Source of the DNA: Anaerotignum sp.
Lineage (GTDB): Bacteria; Bacillota; Clostridia; Lachnospirales; Anaerotignaceae
DNA: 33,669 nucleotides
Reading direction: 5' to 3'
NCBI GenBank assembly: GCA_028710085.1
Contig: JAQUSU010000011.1
Coordinates: 1 to 33,669 of the forward strand
Part shown: in pieces, positions 14,091-23,077 of the stretch
Layout: every line of letters begins with the position of its first letter
Numbering within the stretch: position 1 is the stretch's first letter
The notes under the pieces: model-generated
Told to the model about the DNA's origin: nothing
Seen by the model: the letters and a program-made list of their open reading frames with translations, nothing else
Database searches by the model: none
Made by a program: the position numbers and the translations under genes

Positions 14091-15080
14091 TTATTCAGCC
14101 TTACCACCTCTGCCCATCAGCTCAAGCACGGCATTTTCAGCATTTTTCCCTTGAAACAACACATCATAAACAGCATTGGTAATGGGCATTTCCACATTAT
14201 GTTCTTTTGCCAGCGTGTAAGCAGCCTGTGCTGTATTCACACCCTCCACAACCATTTTAATTTCCGCCAAGGCTTCCTCAAGGCTTTTTCCTTGCCCTAA
14301 TAAAATACCTGCTCTACGGTTTCTGGAATGCATACTTGTGCAGGTTACAATCAAATCCCCAATGCCCGAAAGTCCTGCAAAGGTTTCTGACTTTCCGCCC
14401 ATTTCTATGCCAAGGCGCTTCATTTCCGCAATGCCACGGGTCATAAGCGCCGCCTTTGTGTTGTCTCCAAAGCCTAGCCCATCGGAAGCGCCGGCGGCAA
14501 GCGCCATTACATTTTTAAGTGCCGCTCCCATTTCCACCCCAATCACATCTGTATTGGTATACAGGCGAAATCTTGGGTTCATGAATTCCAACTGCACCAT
14601 TTTTGCCGTTTCTTCATTTTCAGAAGCAATTAAACAAGTAGTGGGGATCTCTCTTGCAACCTCCTCGGCATGGCTGGGGCCTGATAAAATGCAAACCACG
14701 CATTGGGGCGCGCACTCCCCAATTACCTGTGAAAGCCGCTTTAAGCTGCCCTCCTCCAAGCCTTTGGCAACGTTCACCAAAACCTGCTCCTTGGTAAATA
14801 AGGGCGCAAAATCCATTACCGTTTGGCGTACCGCCTTGGAGGGTACAGAGAGGATAACAATTTCTGCATCCTTTACCGCCGCCCCACGGTCCGTTGTAAA
14901 AACCAATCCCTCGGGTAACGCAACGCCGGGCAAATATCTTTTATTCTCCCGTTCCTTTTGCATTTCGTCTACCGCATCCTGCCGTCTGGACCAAATAATC
15001 ACATCGTGTCCATGCTTTTGGAGCATAACCGCCAAAGCTGTGCCCCAGCTGCCCGAACCAATTACCGCAACCTTTTTCAT
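14091..15080 (-). CDS. gpsA: Glycerol-3-phosphate dehydrogenase [NAD(P)+]
   Basis: GpsA reduces dihydroxyacetone phosphate to sn-glycerol-3-phosphate, the backbone for phospholipids. The 329-residue cytosolic enzyme has an N-terminal Rossmann motif, VAVIGSGSWGTALAV. It also has the conserved segments VNVAKGLEEG and SGPSHAEEVA, and the catalytic region GAALKNVMALAAGASDGLGFGDNTKAALMTRG with its conserved Lys. GGAGGAGG precedes the ATG. It follows plsY by 23 bases, so the operon der-plsY-gpsA couples synthesis of G3P with its acylation. Confidence 0.96.
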   Translation of the reverse strand: MKKVAVIGSGSWGTALAVMLQKHGHDVIIWSRRQDAVDEMQKERENKRYLPGVALPEGLVFTTDRGAAVKDAEIVILSVPSKAVRQTVMDFAPLFTKEQVLVNVAKGLEEGSLKRLSQVIGECAPQCVVCILSGPSHAEEVAREIPTTCLIASENEETAKMVQLEFMNPRFRLYTNTDVIGVEMGAALKNVMALAAGASDGLGFGDNTKAALMTRGIAEMKRLGIEMGGKSETFAGLSGIGDLIVTCTSMHSRNRRAGILLGQGKSLEEALAEIKMVVEGVNTAQAAYTLAKEHNVEMPITNAVYDVLFQGKNAENAVLELMGRGGKAE

Positions 15081-15103
15081 CGCCGTCCTCCTCCAATATA
15101 CTC

Positions 15104-15718
15104 CTACTGCACACTTTTATGCAGTGTAAATTTATTTTCCGTGCCGGACTTCAATCGTTTTATATTTGCCCTGTGAAGCCATATTGCCAAAATAGCCAAG
15201 GCCGTAAAAAGCAAAACTCCTTCTAAGGGCATCCCTAAAAAGAACGCACTGATTGGAATAGAAATGTAAAAAGCAATTGAACCAGCAGAAATAAAATGAG
15301 AAAACGCAACGCCCAAAATGCCAACTCCTATGGTAATGATTGCAAAAAGCGGGGAAAATACAAATGCCAGGGAAAGCACAAGGCCAATGGTTGCGGCAAT
15401 CCCCTTACCGCCTTTAAATTTCAGATAAAAGGGAAAGTCATGGCCTAAAATCGTACCGGCTCCCGCATAAACTGCGGCAAGCAAGCTATCATCTGGAAAG
15501 ATTGCTCTGCAAAGAAAGAATGCCAAAACACCCTTTAAAATATCCCCAAGAAACGTTGTCAGCCCTGCCCGAAAACCCAAAACACGAAGGGCATTGGTTG
15601 TCCCTAAATTTCCGCTGCCTTTTTTGCGCAAATCTGTTTTTGTCACCTTGCTCACGATAAACCCCATAGAAATGCAGCCAATAAAATACCCGATTAGCAA
15701 ACTAATGAGTCTAAACAT
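15104..15718 (-). CDS. plsY: Acyl-phosphate:glycerol-3-phosphate acyltransferase PlsY
   Basis: PlsY is the membrane enzyme that transfers an acyl group from acyl-phosphate to G3P, the first committed step of phospholipid synthesis. The 204-residue protein shows the three active-site loops: KKGSGNLGTTNALRVLG near residue 30, a DILKG segment near 50, and KGGKGIA near 100. Several membrane helices are present (YFIGCISMGFIVSKV at the start). I chose the ATG at 15718, which begins one base after the der stop and has AAGG upstream. Ten extra in-frame codons would overlap der. Confidence 0.95.
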   Translation of the reverse strand: MFRLISLLIGYFIGCISMGFIVSKVTKTDLRKKGSGNLGTTNALRVLGFRAGLTTFLGDILKGVLAFFLCRAIFPDDSLLAAVYAGAGTILGHDFPFYLKFKGGKGIAATIGLVLSLAFVFSPLFAIITIGVGILGVAFSHFISAGSIAFYISIPISAFFLGMPLEGVLLFTALAILAIWLHRANIKRLKSGTENKFTLHKSVQ

Positions 15719-15719
15719 A

Positions 15720-17045
15720 TCAATCCTTTTCCCCTTTTTCCCTTGCAATAAAATGAATGGGTGTGCCTACAAAACCAAAAGCATCTCTCAACTGATTTTC
15801 AATGTATCTACGGTAGGAGAAATGAAATAGTTCCTTTTCATTCACAAAAATAACAAAGGTGGGTGGCTTTACCGAAACCTGGGTCATGTAATACAGCTTC
15901 AGCTGACGACCTTTATCCGCTGGTGGCTGCTGCATTGCCATGGCCTCAATCAGCACCTCGTTCAACACACCTGTGCTAATACGAAGGGCATGATTTTCAT
16001 GAACCGTCTGAATTAACTCCAGCATACGGTTAATACGCTGTCCCGAAAGGGCAGAAATAAACACCCTTGGCGCATAAGCCATGTATGCCATTTCATTTCC
16101 GATTTCCTTCAAATAGGCGTTCATAGTTTTATCATCTTTTTCAATGGAATCCCATTTATTTACGGCAACAATAGCAGCCTTTCCTCTTTCGTGGGCAATG
16201 CCAGCAATTTTTGTATCCTGATCGGTAATGCCCTCATTGGCATCAATAACCAAAATTGCCACATCACACCGCTCCACCGCCGCCACCGCACGAATAATGC
16301 TAAAGCGCTCAATTTCTTCTTTAATCTTACTTTTACGGCGCATCCCTGCCGTATCAATAAAAATATATTTCTTTCCATCTACGGTAATCGGCGTATCAAT
16401 GGCATCCCTTGTTGTTCCGGGAATATCACTGACAATCAAACGATCCTCACCAAGAATTTTGTTAATCAAGGAGGACTTGCCCACGTTGGGCTTTCCGATA
16501 ATTGCAACACGAATTGCATCATCGTCCTCCGCTGTTTCCAAACCGTCAGGGAAATGCTCTACCACTTGGTCAAGCATATCGCCAAGGCCTAAAGCCTGTC
16601 CTGCGGAAACAGGTATGGGCTCCCCAATCGCCAGCTCATAAAATTCATAAATATCCAAGGTATCTCGTCTTATGCTGTCCACTTTATTCACCGCCAGCAC
16701 CACAGGCTTCTTTGTGCGGCGCAGCAAATTTGCCACCTGACGATCATCATCAGTCACCCCTGCTTTCACATCAGTGACAAATAAAACAACATCGGCAGTT
16801 TCAATGGCAATTTCCGCCTGCTGCAAAATCTGCTTTTGAATGATTTCCTCGGTACCAATTTCCATGCCACCGGTATCAATCAAGGTGAATTTGTGATTCA
16901 GCCATTCCACATCCGCATAAATACGGTCACGGGTTACCCCCGGCGTATCTTGAACAATGGAGATTCTCTCTCCTGCCAAGCGGTTAAATAACGTAGATTT
17001 CCCTACATTGGGACGGCCAACCACTGCTACGATTGGTCTACTCAT
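15720..17045 (-). CDS. der: Ribosome biogenesis GTPase Der (EngA)
   Basis: Der is a double GTPase required for maturation of the 50S subunit. The 441-residue protein has two G domains in tandem. The first has GRPNVGKST near residue 8, DTPGVTRD, and NKVD. The second has GKPNVGKSS near 180, [11 protein letters not shown], and NKWD. A C-terminal KH-like domain ends it. GGAGG lies seven bases upstream of the ATG. It is the first gene of der-plsY-gpsA. Its promoter at 17312-17341 implies a leader of about 260 bases that contains the 173-bp inverted-repeat element. Confidence 0.97.
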   Translation of the reverse strand: MSRPIVAVVGRPNVGKSTLFNRLAGERISIVQDTPGVTRDRIYADVEWLNHKFTLIDTGGMEIGTEEIIQKQILQQAEIAIETADVVLFVTDVKAGVTDDDRQVANLLRRTKKPVVLAVNKVDSIRRDTLDIYEFYELAIGEPIPVSAGQALGLGDMLDQVVEHFPDGLETAEDDDAIRVAIIGKPNVGKSSLINKILGEDRLIVSDIPGTTRDAIDTPITVDGKKYIFIDTAGMRRKSKIKEEIERFSIIRAVAAVERCDVAILVIDANEGITDQDTKIAGIAHERGKAAIVAVNKWDSIEKDDKTMNAYLKEIGNEMAYMAYAPRVFISALSGQRINRMLELIQTVHENHALRISTGVLNEVLIEAMAMQQPPADKGRQLKLYYMTQVSVKPPTFVIFVNEKELFHFSYRRYIENQLRDAFGFVGTPIHFIAREKGEKD

Positions 17046-17105
17046 TTTTTTTCCTCCATACTTCTCTCTATTTCACAAACTAATTTGTGTTTTCTATATT
17101 AATTA

Positions 17106-17278
17106 GGATAATACCGCATAGTTCTGTATGTCCAGCTGTGCAGTCAGATTTTTCGTCAGACAAAACAAAAAGCGCAGTGAATACTGGAGGTATTTGCGAG
17201 CATTTTTGTGCAGGCTGACGGAAAAGATGCAATCAGATAGGCATACAAGGCGCCAGCCGCGAATTGTGCGGTGTTGCC
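17106..17278. repeat. 173-bp imperfect inverted-repeat element in the der leader (MITE-like)
   Basis: The ends are imperfect inverted copies, GGATAATACCGCATAGTT at the left and AATTGTGCGGTGTTGCC at the right. Moving inward, TGTATGTC pairs with GGCATACA, and TTTTTCGTCAG pairs with CTGACGGAAAA, so the whole element folds into one long interrupted hairpin. It has no credible coding capacity. It lies between the der promoter and der, so it is transcribed as a leader RNA. A smaller hairpin (CACAAA-ctaa-TTTGTG, 17074-17089) follows before the ribosome-binding site. Together with the der promoter these account for the gene-free stretch 17046-17358. Confidence 0.65.
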
Positions 17279-17311
17279 TTAGGTAAATTTAGCCTTCAAA
17301 GCCATTCTAGG

Positions 17312-17341
17312 ATTATACCACAGTTTTCGCCACGAATACAA
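17312..17341 (-). promoter_or_regulatory. Candidate promoter of der-plsY-gpsA
   Basis: TTGTAT (17341-17336), an 18-base spacer and TATAAT (17317-17312) lie 270 bases upstream of der and 18 bases after the pgeF stop. Confidence 0.6.
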
Positions 17342-17358
17342 TAGCTCATAGCCTGTTT

Positions 17359-18168
17359 TCAGCCTTTTAGCTCCATAACGCCCGCCATAACGCCCCTATT
17401 CTCCCGCATTTTTCTATGGGAATAAAAACGCTCTGTATCGCACATGGTGCATAGTCCGGCAATCTCAATATTTTCCACGCCCATATCCGCCAGTAGCCGG
17501 CGGTTTGTTTCCCAAAGGTCAATGCGTTTTTTCCCTTCCTCCGTGGGATCGTCAAAAATAATGTCTTCCGCAAAAGCTATATTTTCACGAAATAACGCCA
17601 CCACAGGCGCATCCACCTGAAAGCAGCATTTCCCGATGGAAGGGCCGATTGCCGCTACCACGTCCTTGGGCTCCGTCCCAAATTCCTTCATCATTTCTTG
17701 TAGGGTATGCTCCGCCATACGGTTGCCGGTACCCATCCAGCCGCAATGTGCCATACCAATAGCTTTTTTCTTGGTATCCAGTAAAAAAACAGGAACACAA
17801 TCCGCGCCAAAAATCACCAAAGGGATATTAGGTTCATTGGTAATCAACCCGTCCACCTCTGCATAGCCTCGCTCACGCAATACGCCTTTTCCTTTATCCT
17901 GCGCAAAAATGCGTCGCACATTTGTGGTATGCATCTGTTGGGAGGTTACATAATTTTCTTTGGAAAACCCCATTGCTTCCCCTAATATCTCGTAATTTTT
18001 TAAAACCAGCGCTTTCTCCTCACCTCTGGTTAATCCCATATTCATAGAAGAATAATAGCCCTGACTTACACCGCCGTGACGTGTGGTAAAGCAATGCTTC
18101 ACCATATTTGTTTGGGTTAAATTGTCAAACACAATGACTTCTACTGCTCCGATTTTCTCTATTTTCAT
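17359..18168 (-). CDS. pgeF: Peptidoglycan editing factor PgeF (multicopper-laccase-fold purine nucleoside enzyme)
   Basis: The 269-residue member of the YfiH/YlmD family has zinc ligands visible as H80 (TSQQMHTTNV), C124 (GADCVPV) and H141 (AHCGWMGTG). The family signature VIFGADCVPVFLLD leads into GMAHCGWMGTG. In E. coli PgeF removes wrongly incorporated residues during peptidoglycan synthesis, and related proteins show purine nucleoside phosphorylase or deaminase activity. AAGGAG precedes the ATG. It begins 10 bases after the rnhB-yraN stop and is co-transcribed with it. Confidence 0.93.
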   Translation of the reverse strand: MKIEKIGAVEVIVFDNLTQTNMVKHCFTTRHGGVSQGYYSSMNMGLTRGEEKALVLKNYEILGEAMGFSKENYVTSQQMHTTNVRRIFAQDKGKGVLRERGYAEVDGLITNEPNIPLVIFGADCVPVFLLDTKKKAIGMAHCGWMGTGNRMAEHTLQEMMKEFGTEPKDVVAAIGPSIGKCCFQVDAPVVALFRENIAFAEDIIFDDPTEEGKKRIDLWETNRRLLADMGVENIEIAGLCTMCDTERFYSHRKMRENRGVMAGVMELKG

Positions 18169-18178
18169 GCTATGCTCC

Positions 18179-19300
18179 TTATGTTAACCAAAACGCATTT
18201 TCCGTATAACGGAAATACGTTTTTCCATTCTCCTCCAATACCTCCGCAACATCAAAGCGAAAATCACCTTCCAAGGCATTTTGGGCAATATAGGCTTGTG
18301 CCGTGCGGATAATATGCTCCTGCTTGCGCTTGTCTACCGCTTCCCCAGGCTCCCCATTTTTTCGCCCCGTCCTATATTTTACTTCAGTAAAGATGATGTA
18401 TGTATCCTTTTTTGCGATAATATCAATTTCCCCACCTTGCCTGCGGTAATTTCTGTCTAAAATTTCATAGCCCAAGCGAACCATTTCTTTCACCGCCAGC
18501 TCCTCCCCAAAAGCACCCTTTGTCTGGTTATTTTCAGGAGTCATAAAATTTTTCACAAAGCTTCTGCGATGGATTGGACAAAGCCCATGAACACGAATTG
18601 CCGCAATATGCTCCGCCGAGCCATAGCCTTTATTGGAGGCAAAGCCATAGGCAGGATATAATTCGTCATAGCTTTCCATCAGCCTGTCACGATACACCTT
18701 AGCCACAATGCTTGCCGCACCAATGGAAAGGCTTTTTGCATCCCCTTTTATAATGCCCTTTTGGGGGATAAAAATTCCCGGAATCGTCACAGCATCCGCC
18801 AAAATAAACCTTGGCACAGGGTTTAGCTGGGCAATGGCCTCACGCATTGCTTCATAGGTTGCCTGCAAAATATTTATCTCATCTATTCTTTCCCAAGAAA
18901 CCACGCCAATTCCATAAGAAATAGCCTTTTCTAAAATTTCTTCATATAACCCTTCCCGTTTTTTCGGCGAGAGTTTTTTGGAATCGTCCACGCCCACGAT
19001 TTTGCAATTTTTGGGCAATATCACCGCCGCGGTAACCACAGGTCCTGCCAACGGACCACGACCAACCTCGTCTATTCCTGCAATCAGCTCATACCCCTGT
19101 TGATAGCAGGCTTTTTCGTATTCCAGCAGGCCTTCCAGCCGCATTTGCTCTCTTTCGTAAGCGTCCTTTCTTTTCATCGCCGATGCAATGGCACTTTGCA
19201 CCCCTTTGCGCTCATCTTGCATAAAGGCTTCCGTGGCTTGGATCAGCTCCCCAACAGGACATTGTTGTAAAAATTCTTTAATTTCCTTGATTGACTGCAT
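18179..19300 (-). CDS. rnhB: Fused ribonuclease HII and YraN-family nuclease-fold protein
   Basis: One 373-residue frame joins two proteins usually encoded by separate neighbouring genes. Residues about 70-255 are RNase HII, which removes ribonucleotides from DNA. Its GIDEVGRGPLAG motif gives D77 and E78, VDDSKKLS follows, and the AD in FILADAV gives D169. Residues about 260-373 are a full YraN/UPF0102 domain with the restriction-endonuclease-like core GGEIDII (E291, D293) and FTEVKYR (E306, K308). Residues 1-70 are a helical extension, as in Gram-positive RNase HII. I start at ATG 19300, with GGCGGGAG upstream. The longer frame reads into the promoter. No frame break is visible at the junction. 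Confidence 0.92.
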   Translation of the reverse strand: MQSIKEIKEFLQQCPVGELIQATEAFMQDERKGVQSAIASAMKRKDAYEREQMRLEGLLEYEKACYQQGYELIAGIDEVGRGPLAGPVVTAAVILPKNCKIVGVDDSKKLSPKKREGLYEEILEKAISYGIGVVSWERIDEINILQATYEAMREAIAQLNPVPRFILADAVTIPGIFIPQKGIIKGDAKSLSIGAASIVAKVYRDRLMESYDELYPAYGFASNKGYGSAEHIAAIRVHGLCPIHRRSFVKNFMTPENNQTKGAFGEELAVKEMVRLGYEILDRNYRRQGGEIDIIAKKDTYIIFTEVKYRTGRKNGEPGEAVDKRKQEHIIRTAQAYIAQNALEGDFRFDVAEVLEENGKTYFRYTENAFWLT

Positions 19301-19613
19301 GGTTCTCCCGCCTTTCTTGGAATTATTATAACATAAAACGGCAAAAAAACGAAAAAACAAGTAATAAAAACTACCTTTATGATTCATTTATCTGGATTTT
19401 TTTATGGAAGCAAAGAGCTGTCCACACAATGTTTAACGTTTATAATACAAAATTTCTCGTTACAAAAAAAATAAAAAACCTTCATTCTTTCCAAACAATA
19501 AAAATAGGCCTTTCTTTCCACTGCTAAAGGCTTATGGGTACGATTTCAGTACGCTAACAAAAAACAAACCCCGAAAAATACTGATTCTATCAGCACCTTC
19601 GGGGTTTTTCCTT
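19301..19613. other. Gene-free stretch between rnjA and rnhB-yraN
   Basis: On the minus strand a TATAAT box (19333-19328) lies about 28 bases before the rnhB start, with a poor -35. At the other end is the rnjA terminator. A weak GCCTTT/AAAGGC hairpin is seen near 19510-19530. No ORF with a ribosome-binding site was found. Confidence 0.4.
19567..19606 (-). terminator. Terminator after rnjA
   Basis: AACCCCGAA (19567-19575) pairs with TTCGGGGTT (19598-19606) around an inner CTGA/TCAG stem. A T-rich tract follows on the minus strand. It lies eight bases after the rnjA stop and is T-flanked on both strands. Confidence 0.85.
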
Positions 19614-21296
19614 TTATACTTCCATGATAATTGGTAAAATCATAGGGCTTCTTTTGGTTTTTTGCCAAAGAAAATTCTTCAGCGTATCCTTAATGACACC
19701 CTTAATATAATTCCAACTTGTTATATTTTTCTCTTCACACTTCATCAATGCTTCCGTTACCACTTTTTTGGCTTCTTCCATAAGATCCTCAGCAACACGG
19801 ACATATACAAAGCCTCTAGAAATAATATCAGGCCCTGCAACCATGTTACCGTTTTCCCGATCCATGGTAACAACCACCACCATCAGACCATCTTGGGACA
19901 AATGCTTTCTATCTCGCAAAACAATGTTACCCACATCACCTACGCCAAGGCCGTCAACCATAACCTGTCCCGCAGGTACAGTTCCGTTAACCCTTGCTTC
20001 GTTTCGTGACAGCTCAAGGACTTCGCCCAATTTCATAACGAAAATATCCTTTTTATCAATCCCCATTGAGATGGCTAAATCTCTATGGCATGAAAGATGC
20101 ATAAACTCGCCATGAACAGGCATGAAAAACTTTGGTTTTGTCAAAGCCATCATCAGCTTTAACTCCTCCTGCCTTGCATGGCCGGAAACATGGATTTCCT
20201 CCATATCACCATAAATCACATTTGCGCCCTTTTTCAGCAGCTCATTGATCACGCGGATTACATTCTTTTCATTACCGGGAATTGCCGATGCACTGATAAT
20301 GATTTTGTCCTCTGGCTTAACACTTACCTGCTTATGCTCGTTCATTGAAATTCTGGAGAGGGCGGACATGGCTTCACCCTGACTGCCAGTAGTAATGATA
20401 CAAAGCTTCTCATCAGGATAGTTTTTAATCTCGCCAATATCAATTAATGTGCCAGAGGGTATCGTTAAATACTCTAATTCAGAAGCAGTTTTAACTGCAT
20501 TCACCAAACTTCTGCCGATAATTGCAACCTTACGACCATACATATGTGCAGCATTTACCGCCTGCTGTATTCTATGAATATTGGACGAAAACGTTGCTAC
20601 CATAATACGGTTTTTGGGCGTGTCCTCAAAAATTTTCTCAAACACCTTACCAACGCTCTTTTCTGACATGGTATAGCCTTTTCTTTCCGCATTGGTACTG
20701 TCGCTCATCAAAAGAAGAACGCCTTCTTTTCCCAACTCCGCAAAGCGCTGAAGGTCAATCACATCTCCATCAAGGGGTGTATAATCCACCTTGAAATCTC
20801 CCGTATGCACCACTGTTCCAATGGGCGTATGAATTGCCAGCGCAACAGCATCGGCAATGGAGTGATTCGTGTGGATAAATTCTACGTTAAATTGGCCCAG
20901 ATTCACCCTTTCTTTGGGAACTACCGTATGCAAAACGGTTTTCTCCAGCATTTTATGCTCTCTCAGCTTGTTTTCCAATAGCCCCAATGTCAAAAGCGTA
21001 CCAAACACAGGCACATTCATCTGTTTCAGAATATACGGCAACGCACCTATGTGATCCTCGTGCCCATGGGTTAATACAATACCTCTTACTTTGTCTATGT
21101 TTTTAGTCAGATAAGTTACATCAGGGATAACTAAGTCAACGCCCAGCATATCATCCTCTGGGAATGCCAAACCACAGTCAATGATCATAATATCATTTCC
21201 GTATTCCAGCACTGTCAAGTTTTTCCCGATTTCATCCAACCCACCCAACGCAGCAATCTTTAACTTTGCTTTGGGTTTCGGTTTTCTTCCTGTCAA
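19614..21296 (-). CDS. rnjA: Ribonuclease J
   Basis: RNase J is the metallo-beta-lactamase-fold 5'-3' exonuclease and endonuclease of Gram-positive RNA decay and rRNA maturation. The 560 residues contain the entry motif ALGGLDEIGKN (17-27), the zinc-binding HGHEDH (77-82), the beta-CASP domain with SDSTNAERKG, and PVHGEFMHL. Length is normal. I choose the TTG at 21296 as start, because AAGGAGGTG lies seven bases upstream. An ATG 11 codons earlier has no ribosome-binding site and would add a non-conserved tail. The gene stands alone with its own terminator. Confidence 0.93.
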   Translation of the reverse strand: MTGRKPKPKAKLKIAALGGLDEIGKNLTVLEYGNDIMIIDCGLAFPEDDMLGVDLVIPDVTYLTKNIDKVRGIVLTHGHEDHIGALPYILKQMNVPVFGTLLTLGLLENKLREHKMLEKTVLHTVVPKERVNLGQFNVEFIHTNHSIADAVALAIHTPIGTVVHTGDFKVDYTPLDGDVIDLQRFAELGKEGVLLLMSDSTNAERKGYTMSEKSVGKVFEKIFEDTPKNRIMVATFSSNIHRIQQAVNAAHMYGRKVAIIGRSLVNAVKTASELEYLTIPSGTLIDIGEIKNYPDEKLCIITTGSQGEAMSALSRISMNEHKQVSVKPEDKIIISASAIPGNEKNVIRVINELLKKGANVIYGDMEEIHVSGHARQEELKLMMALTKPKFFMPVHGEFMHLSCHRDLAISMGIDKKDIFVMKLGEVLELSRNEARVNGTVPAGQVMVDGLGVGDVGNIVLRDRKHLSQDGLMVVVVTMDRENGNMVAGPDIISRGFVYVRVAEDLMEEAKKVVTEALMKCEEKNITSWNYIKGVIKDTLKNFLWQKTKRSPMILPIIMEV

Positions 21297-21924
21297 AAAA
21301 CACACCTCCTTTTCATTTTGTTTTCTCAAATTTACTTATTCCATTATTATGCCGTAAAAAAGTGCAGTTTAAACCGCAAAAACAAAACCCATAGAGATAA
21401 AAAAAGTTTTTATCGTTATTTTGGGTATACGATAAGAAGGCAGGCCACCAGCATCTTTGAAAACACCTCTCCCGTCCCGTGTTTTCCTTTCAAAGGTTCT
21501 GCCATTGATTCGTATTCTGTTTTACTTCTTTTTTTCCGCACATGATGAATTGGCAAGCCGCCATCCATCTATCGTAAACGCATGATAACTGCGTTTTTGA
21601 TCAACTCAAAAAAATGATCCTAAAACCTCTTGTTAGCACTCAGAACCTGCACCCCACTTAGACGCATTTTCTAATGCAAACAAAGAATAGAAAACGGGTT
21701 TCCGTTTCATATTCACAAAATCGAAAACATTCATAACATTTTGGATACAACAAAAGAATCCTTATTGAACTGTTTTCATTATTTTCTCACATTTAGTATA
21801 ACTTTATTCTATAAATAAAAAATATTATCCATTCTGCAACAATTAACTGCATTGCTAAGGCCAGACCAGTTCTCTCTATCACAACGGTCTGCGCTTTTAA
21901 ATAATATTTTCAAATTGAACGAGC
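21297..21924. other. Long gene-free stretch (628 bases) upstream of rnjA
   Basis: No ORF with a ribosome-binding site and no RNA gene was recognised. Near the rnjA end, on the minus strand, a CATAAT box (21347-21342) may be its -10. A near-palindrome GCAGTTTAAACCGC (21364-21377) and a TTATCGT/ACGATAA hairpin (21410-21435) follow upstream. At the other end CAGACC/GGTCTG forms a weak hairpin after the DUF1292 gene. The rest is A+T-rich spacer. A degraded gene or an unrecognised small RNA cannot be excluded. Confidence 0.35.
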
Positions 21925-22227
21925 TTAGTTAATTTCTACATCGTAATCTTCGCCTTTTTGGGCAAACAATTCAGCCACACGGTCAAACTCCGCCTCATCC
22001 TCAACCAATTCATAGGTAACATCATCTGTATTGATAGAGGTTTCCTTCAAAATAAGGGCTGCGGTTTCCTCATCGTCCATCAATTCTGTTTCTACAACCA
22101 ATAAATAACGTTCGCCACCACAGGCAACGTTGTCAATAATAGAAAATTCCACCTCGGTGCCATCTTCCTCTGTCATTGTTACTGTTTCAAATTCACACTC
22201 ATTTACTTCATCAAAAATATCTGCCAT
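21925..22227 (-). CDS. DUF1292 domain protein
   Basis: This is a 100-residue, very acidic protein starting MADIFDEVNECEFETVTM. It contains the DUF1292 pattern of T-(E/D)EDG-E-F-ID followed by RYLLVV and a late acidic helix. Function is unknown; the family is the usual third member of ireB-ruvX-DUF1292 in Clostridia. AAGGAG lies about 11 bases before the chosen ATG. An earlier in-frame start would overlap ruvX and add a basic stretch unlike the rest. Confidence 0.88.
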   Translation of the reverse strand: MADIFDEVNECEFETVTMTEEDGTEVEFSIIDNVACGGERYLLVVETELMDDEETAALILKETSINTDDVTYELVEDEAEFDRVAELFAQKGEDYDVEIN

Positions 22228-22267
22228 AATTTTCTTTTCTCCTTTTTCTCTCCGTTTGCAGCGGCTT

Positions 22268-22696
22268 TTATCCTCTGTTTCGGCTATCCAAATAGCCCTG
22301 AAGAATATACACAGCTGCCATCTTGTCAATCACACTTTTTCTCTTTTCGTGGCTCAATTCAGCCTCACGCAATGACCGTTCTGCCGCAATGGTACTAAAC
22401 CGTTCATCCCACAAAACCAATGTTATCTTTGGAAAACGTTTTTCAAGCCGCTCACCAAAAGCCTTTGTTTTTATGCAACGCTCTCCCTCGGAATTATCAA
22501 GATTTTTCGGATAGCCCAATACAATGGCCTCCGGATTATATTCCTCCACCAATTCCGACAAGCGCTTTAAACTCTTCTTAAATTCGGCAGGATTCTCCCG
22601 ACGAATCACTTCCATGCCCTGTGCTGTCCATCCCAAAGGATCACTTAGGGCAACCCCAATGGTTTTATCACCATAATCCAGTCCTAAAATACGCAA
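22268..22696 (-). CDS. ruvX: Putative pre-16S rRNA nuclease / Holliday junction resolvase-like protein (YqgF)
   Basis: The 142-residue RNase H-fold protein has RILGLDYGDKTIGVALSD at the start (first acidic catalytic Asp). It also has EAIVLGYPKNLD, WDERFST, and KMAAVYILQGYLD near the end. YqgF matures the 5' end of 16S rRNA in E. coli, with related activity on Holliday junctions proposed. The start codon is TTG, with GAGG eight bases upstream. It follows ireB by 15 bases and precedes the DUF1292 gene by 40. Confidence 0.93.
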   Translation of the reverse strand: MRILGLDYGDKTIGVALSDPLGWTAQGMEVIRRENPAEFKKSLKRLSELVEEYNPEAIVLGYPKNLDNSEGERCIKTKAFGERLEKRFPKITLVLWDERFSTIAAERSLREAELSHEKRKSVIDKMAAVYILQGYLDSRNRG

Positions 22697-22711
22697 TTTT
22701 TTTCCTCTTTC

Positions 22712-22972
22712 TTATTCGTTACGTTCCATATAATCCTTAACCAATTCCTCCAGCAACTCATCCCGCTCCAATTTCCGAATCATCACACGGGCATTCATAT
22801 AGCTGGTAATATAGGTTGGATCGCCAGATAAAATATAGCCGACAATCTGATTGACAGGGTTATATCCTTTTTCCTTCAAAGCCGTGCTAACAGCGATGAG
22901 GATCTTTTTTGCTTCGTTTTCGGGTTCTTTATCTAATCTTCCAAAATATTGTGTCTCATTAATATTGCTCAT
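22712..22972 (-). CDS. ireB: IreB family regulatory phosphoprotein (UPF0297)
   Basis: The 86-residue protein starts [11 protein letters not shown] and contains [20 protein letters not shown] and [18 protein letters not shown], which match the IreB family throughout. In Enterococcus IreB is phosphorylated by the kinase IreK on N-terminal threonines and negatively controls cephalosporin resistance. A Thr in the NETQ segment is present here. GGGGAG lies before the ATG, and a good promoter lies just upstream. It leads ireB-ruvX-DUF1292. In many Firmicutes alaS comes first, but here mtaB does. Confidence 0.93.
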   Translation of the reverse strand: MSNINETQYFGRLDKEPENEAKKILIAVSTALKEKGYNPVNQIVGYILSGDPTYITSYMNARVMIRKLERDELLEELVKDYMERNE

Positions 22973-23026
22973 ACTGCTCACTCCCCAACACTCGATCCAT
23001 TCGCTTATCATCTATTCTCTTACTTC

Positions 23027-23055
23027 ATCATAATATAAACCCAAGCGGATTGCAA
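23027..23055 (-). promoter_or_regulatory. Promoter of ireB-ruvX-DUF1292
   Basis: TTGCAA (23055-23050), a 17-base spacer and TATGAT (23032-23027) lie about 55 bases upstream of ireB and directly after the mtaB stop. Confidence 0.65.
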
Positions 23056-23077
23056 CCATATTATCCTTACAGAATGT

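Noticed and set aside
14338..15129. 263-codon plus-strand frame opposite gpsA
   Set aside because: It lies antisense to a perfectly conserved gpsA, has no ribosome-binding site and has low-complexity Ser/Pro/Ala composition typical of a mirror frame.
21297..21924. Possible small RNA or pseudogene in the 628-base spacer
   Set aside because: Only weak hairpins and no strong internal promoter-terminator pair were found; I could not match it to 6S RNA, tmRNA or another known RNA by eye.
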